A DNA stretch of 6,179 nt. Source: Bacillota bacterium. GTDB taxonomy: Bacteria > Bacillota > Clostridia > Acetivibrionales > DSM-1351. The stretch is from NCBI GenBank assembly GCA_023395575.1, contig JAEWZA010000509.1, forward strand, positions 1-6,179. Reading direction: 5' to 3'. The translations under genes were made by a program, and so were the position numbers. This document shows, piece by piece, positions 5,162-6,179 of this stretch; the first letter of the stretch is position 1; each line of letters opens with the position of its first letter. The notes under the pieces are model-generated. The model searched no databases, was not told where the DNA came from, and saw only the letters and a list, made by a program, of their open reading frames with translations.

Positions 5162-6179
5162 TTATTTTCCGCCCACAGTAGAGGTATAAATTCTCTCAAT
5201 TAGTTGTAATGCTCCTCTATATCCTATGTGGGTTCTGTTAAGTACAACCGTTCCCGATGATGGAGCATTTATCTCTATAAGAAGCGCATTCTTTTCTCTT
5301 GCAACATCTGACTCCCATGAAGAACCTAGAATAAGAGGTACACTTGAACCAAATTCTGCTGTGGCAAGGGATTTTTCGGCTAAATAGCCATCCTCTAAAA
5401 ACTCGACCTCTACTGAAACACCATCCGAAAGCTGTTCAAACTCCTTGCTTATTCCATCTCGGAAGGTTTCAGGCGGATTGTCTGTAATAATCTGCTTTAC
5501 TGGAATAAGTCCCACTTGATCCGCAAGGAATTTCGAATATGCAAGCGTATAGGCACTATCACCTACTACAGCAAAACGCGAAGGCAACCCATACCAATAT
5601 TCCGCGAAAAAATGAGAGAATGAGTCTAAAAAATAATAATAAAGTTCTGATTCCTCCGCAATAAACTTCTCTGCTTTTTGTGAGTTTATCCCCGCATATT
5701 CTACTATCTGCCTTATAAATGCAGTTGTCGCTTCTTCGCCGATAGGAATAACGGGAATGTGTAAATACGGTTGGTCATACTTTTCTTCTAAGTGCTTTGC
5801 TATTTCAACGCTCACCCATGGCGATATAACTAGATTAAACTGTGCTTTAGGAATATTTTTCCATTCCTCTACTCCACCGCTCTGTGGTCCAAAAAGAACA
5901 TTTACCTCAAAACCGATTGCTCTTAAAATTCTAACAATTTCAATATAATCACCACGCCAGTTTGTATTAAAAAATGGAGTTTCAAACCATAAATTAATTA
6001 GTCCCTCTCGCTTTTTGCCCTTGTAGTCTCCTACGAACTGATCAATAATAGCATTAACCACTATCTCATGCCCAATAAGGTTAGACCCCTTGAAACCTCC
6101 GGTGTCTGCATAAACCAAGGGATAGCCTGCCTCCTGGTATTTTCTCACCACTGAGCCCACATCATCACCCACAAGCTCT
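5162..6179 (-). CDS. Nitrogenase component 1-like protein, beta-type, 5' end outside window (partial)
   Basis: The frame is open through the right edge, so the true start is missing; the GTG at 6172 is not a credible start because coding similarity begins before it. The visible 338 residues correspond to the region after the last N-terminal cysteine of component-1 subunits. Using residue 1 for the GTG codon, GDDV (2-5), GGFKGSN (25-31), NLWFETPFFNTNWRGD (60-75), FNLVISPW (112-119), the IPVIPIG...TTAFI block (about 140-153) and the terminal RTHIGYRGALQLIERI are recognisable. SPW, the IPIG block and the C-terminal GYRGA resemble NifK more than NifD. No cysteine occurs in this part. The protein lacks the C-terminal extension of classical NifK and ends 33 bp before nifH, so the two are surely co-transcribed. 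It may belong to a divergent nitrogenase-like group (as in methylthioalkane reductase or coenzyme F430 synthesis) or an uncharacterised clade; the exact group cannot be decided here. Confidence 0.85.
   Translation of the reverse strand, partial: ELVGDDVGSVVRKYQEAGYPLVYADTGGFKGSNLIGHEIVVNAIIDQFVGDYKGKKREGLINLWFETPFFNTNWRGDYIEIVRILRAIGFEVNVLFGPQSGGVEEWKNIPKAQFNLVISPWVSVEIAKHLEEKYDQPYLHIPVIPIGEEATTAFIRQIVEYAGINSQKAEKFIAEESELYYYFLDSFSHFFAEYWYGLPSRFAVVGDSAYTLAYSKFLADQVGLIPVKQIITDNPPETFRDGISKEFEQLSDGVSVEVEFLEDGYLAEKSLATAEFGSSVPLILGSSWESDVAREKNALLIEINAPSSGTVVLNRTHIGYRGALQLIERIYTSTVGGK

Noticed and set aside
5757..5948. 63-codon ORF on the plus strand
   Set aside because: It is antisense to the component-1-like gene, which has clear family similarity through this stretch.
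6170..6172. GTG at 6172 as the true start of the component-1-like gene
   Set aside because: The frame continues to the window edge with residues fitting the family motif before GDD. A component-1 subunit needs over 100 more N-terminal residues.
4271..6179. A standard nifH-nifD-nifK nitrogen-fixation operon
   Set aside because: Gene order is reversed, the component-1 protein lacks the expected C-terminal form and cysteines in the visible part, and no nif accessory gene is present.

Overview
The window reads as a piece of chromosome from a low-GC, anaerobic Firmicute of the Clostridium type. This rests on the AT-rich intergenic DNA, strong AGGAGG-like ribosome binding sites, and typical clostridial families: DUF975, DUF3788, a 3D-domain wall protein, a YjbQ-family enzyme, a c-di-AMP riboswitch and a NifH-family reductase. 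Every convincing gene lies on the minus strand, so transcription runs from right to left.

Right part (4271-6179): the 3' portion of a nitrogenase component-1-like gene enters from the right edge. It is followed after 33 bp by a complete NifH-type iron protein. The catalytic-subunit homologue precedes the reductase, which is the reverse of the usual nifHDK order. The visible 338 residues of component 1 contain no cysteine. The pair is therefore best called a nitrogenase or nitrogenase-like redox system of undetermined substrate, not a standard N2-fixing nif operon. By eye this pair is clearly richer in G+C than the genes to its left.

Region 3426-4270 (about 845 bp) has no convincing gene. Its right half holds a dense set of inverted repeats, including two interleaved 8-bp pairs that could form a pseudoknot and one arm that can pair with either of two partners. 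Its left half holds short imperfect repeats. This is the least explained part of the window.

Middle part (1457-3425): a YjbQ/UPF0047 protein whose start is best placed at an internal GTG, then a 15-codon small ORF with its own ribosome binding site, a DUF975 membrane protein and a DUF3788 protein. The last three are close together and probably form one transcript, ending at a hairpin terminator at 1399-1440.

Left part (1-1456): about 430 bp of gene-free AT-rich DNA, then a membrane-anchored coiled-coil protein with a 3D domain, probably a cell-wall enzyme. At the left edge there is a promoter, a leader hairpin and most of a c-di-AMP (ydaO-type) riboswitch that points out of the window. The gene it controls is not visible. 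c-di-AMP riboswitches often control wall-remodelling or osmotic-balance genes, which fits the neighbouring 3D-domain protein.
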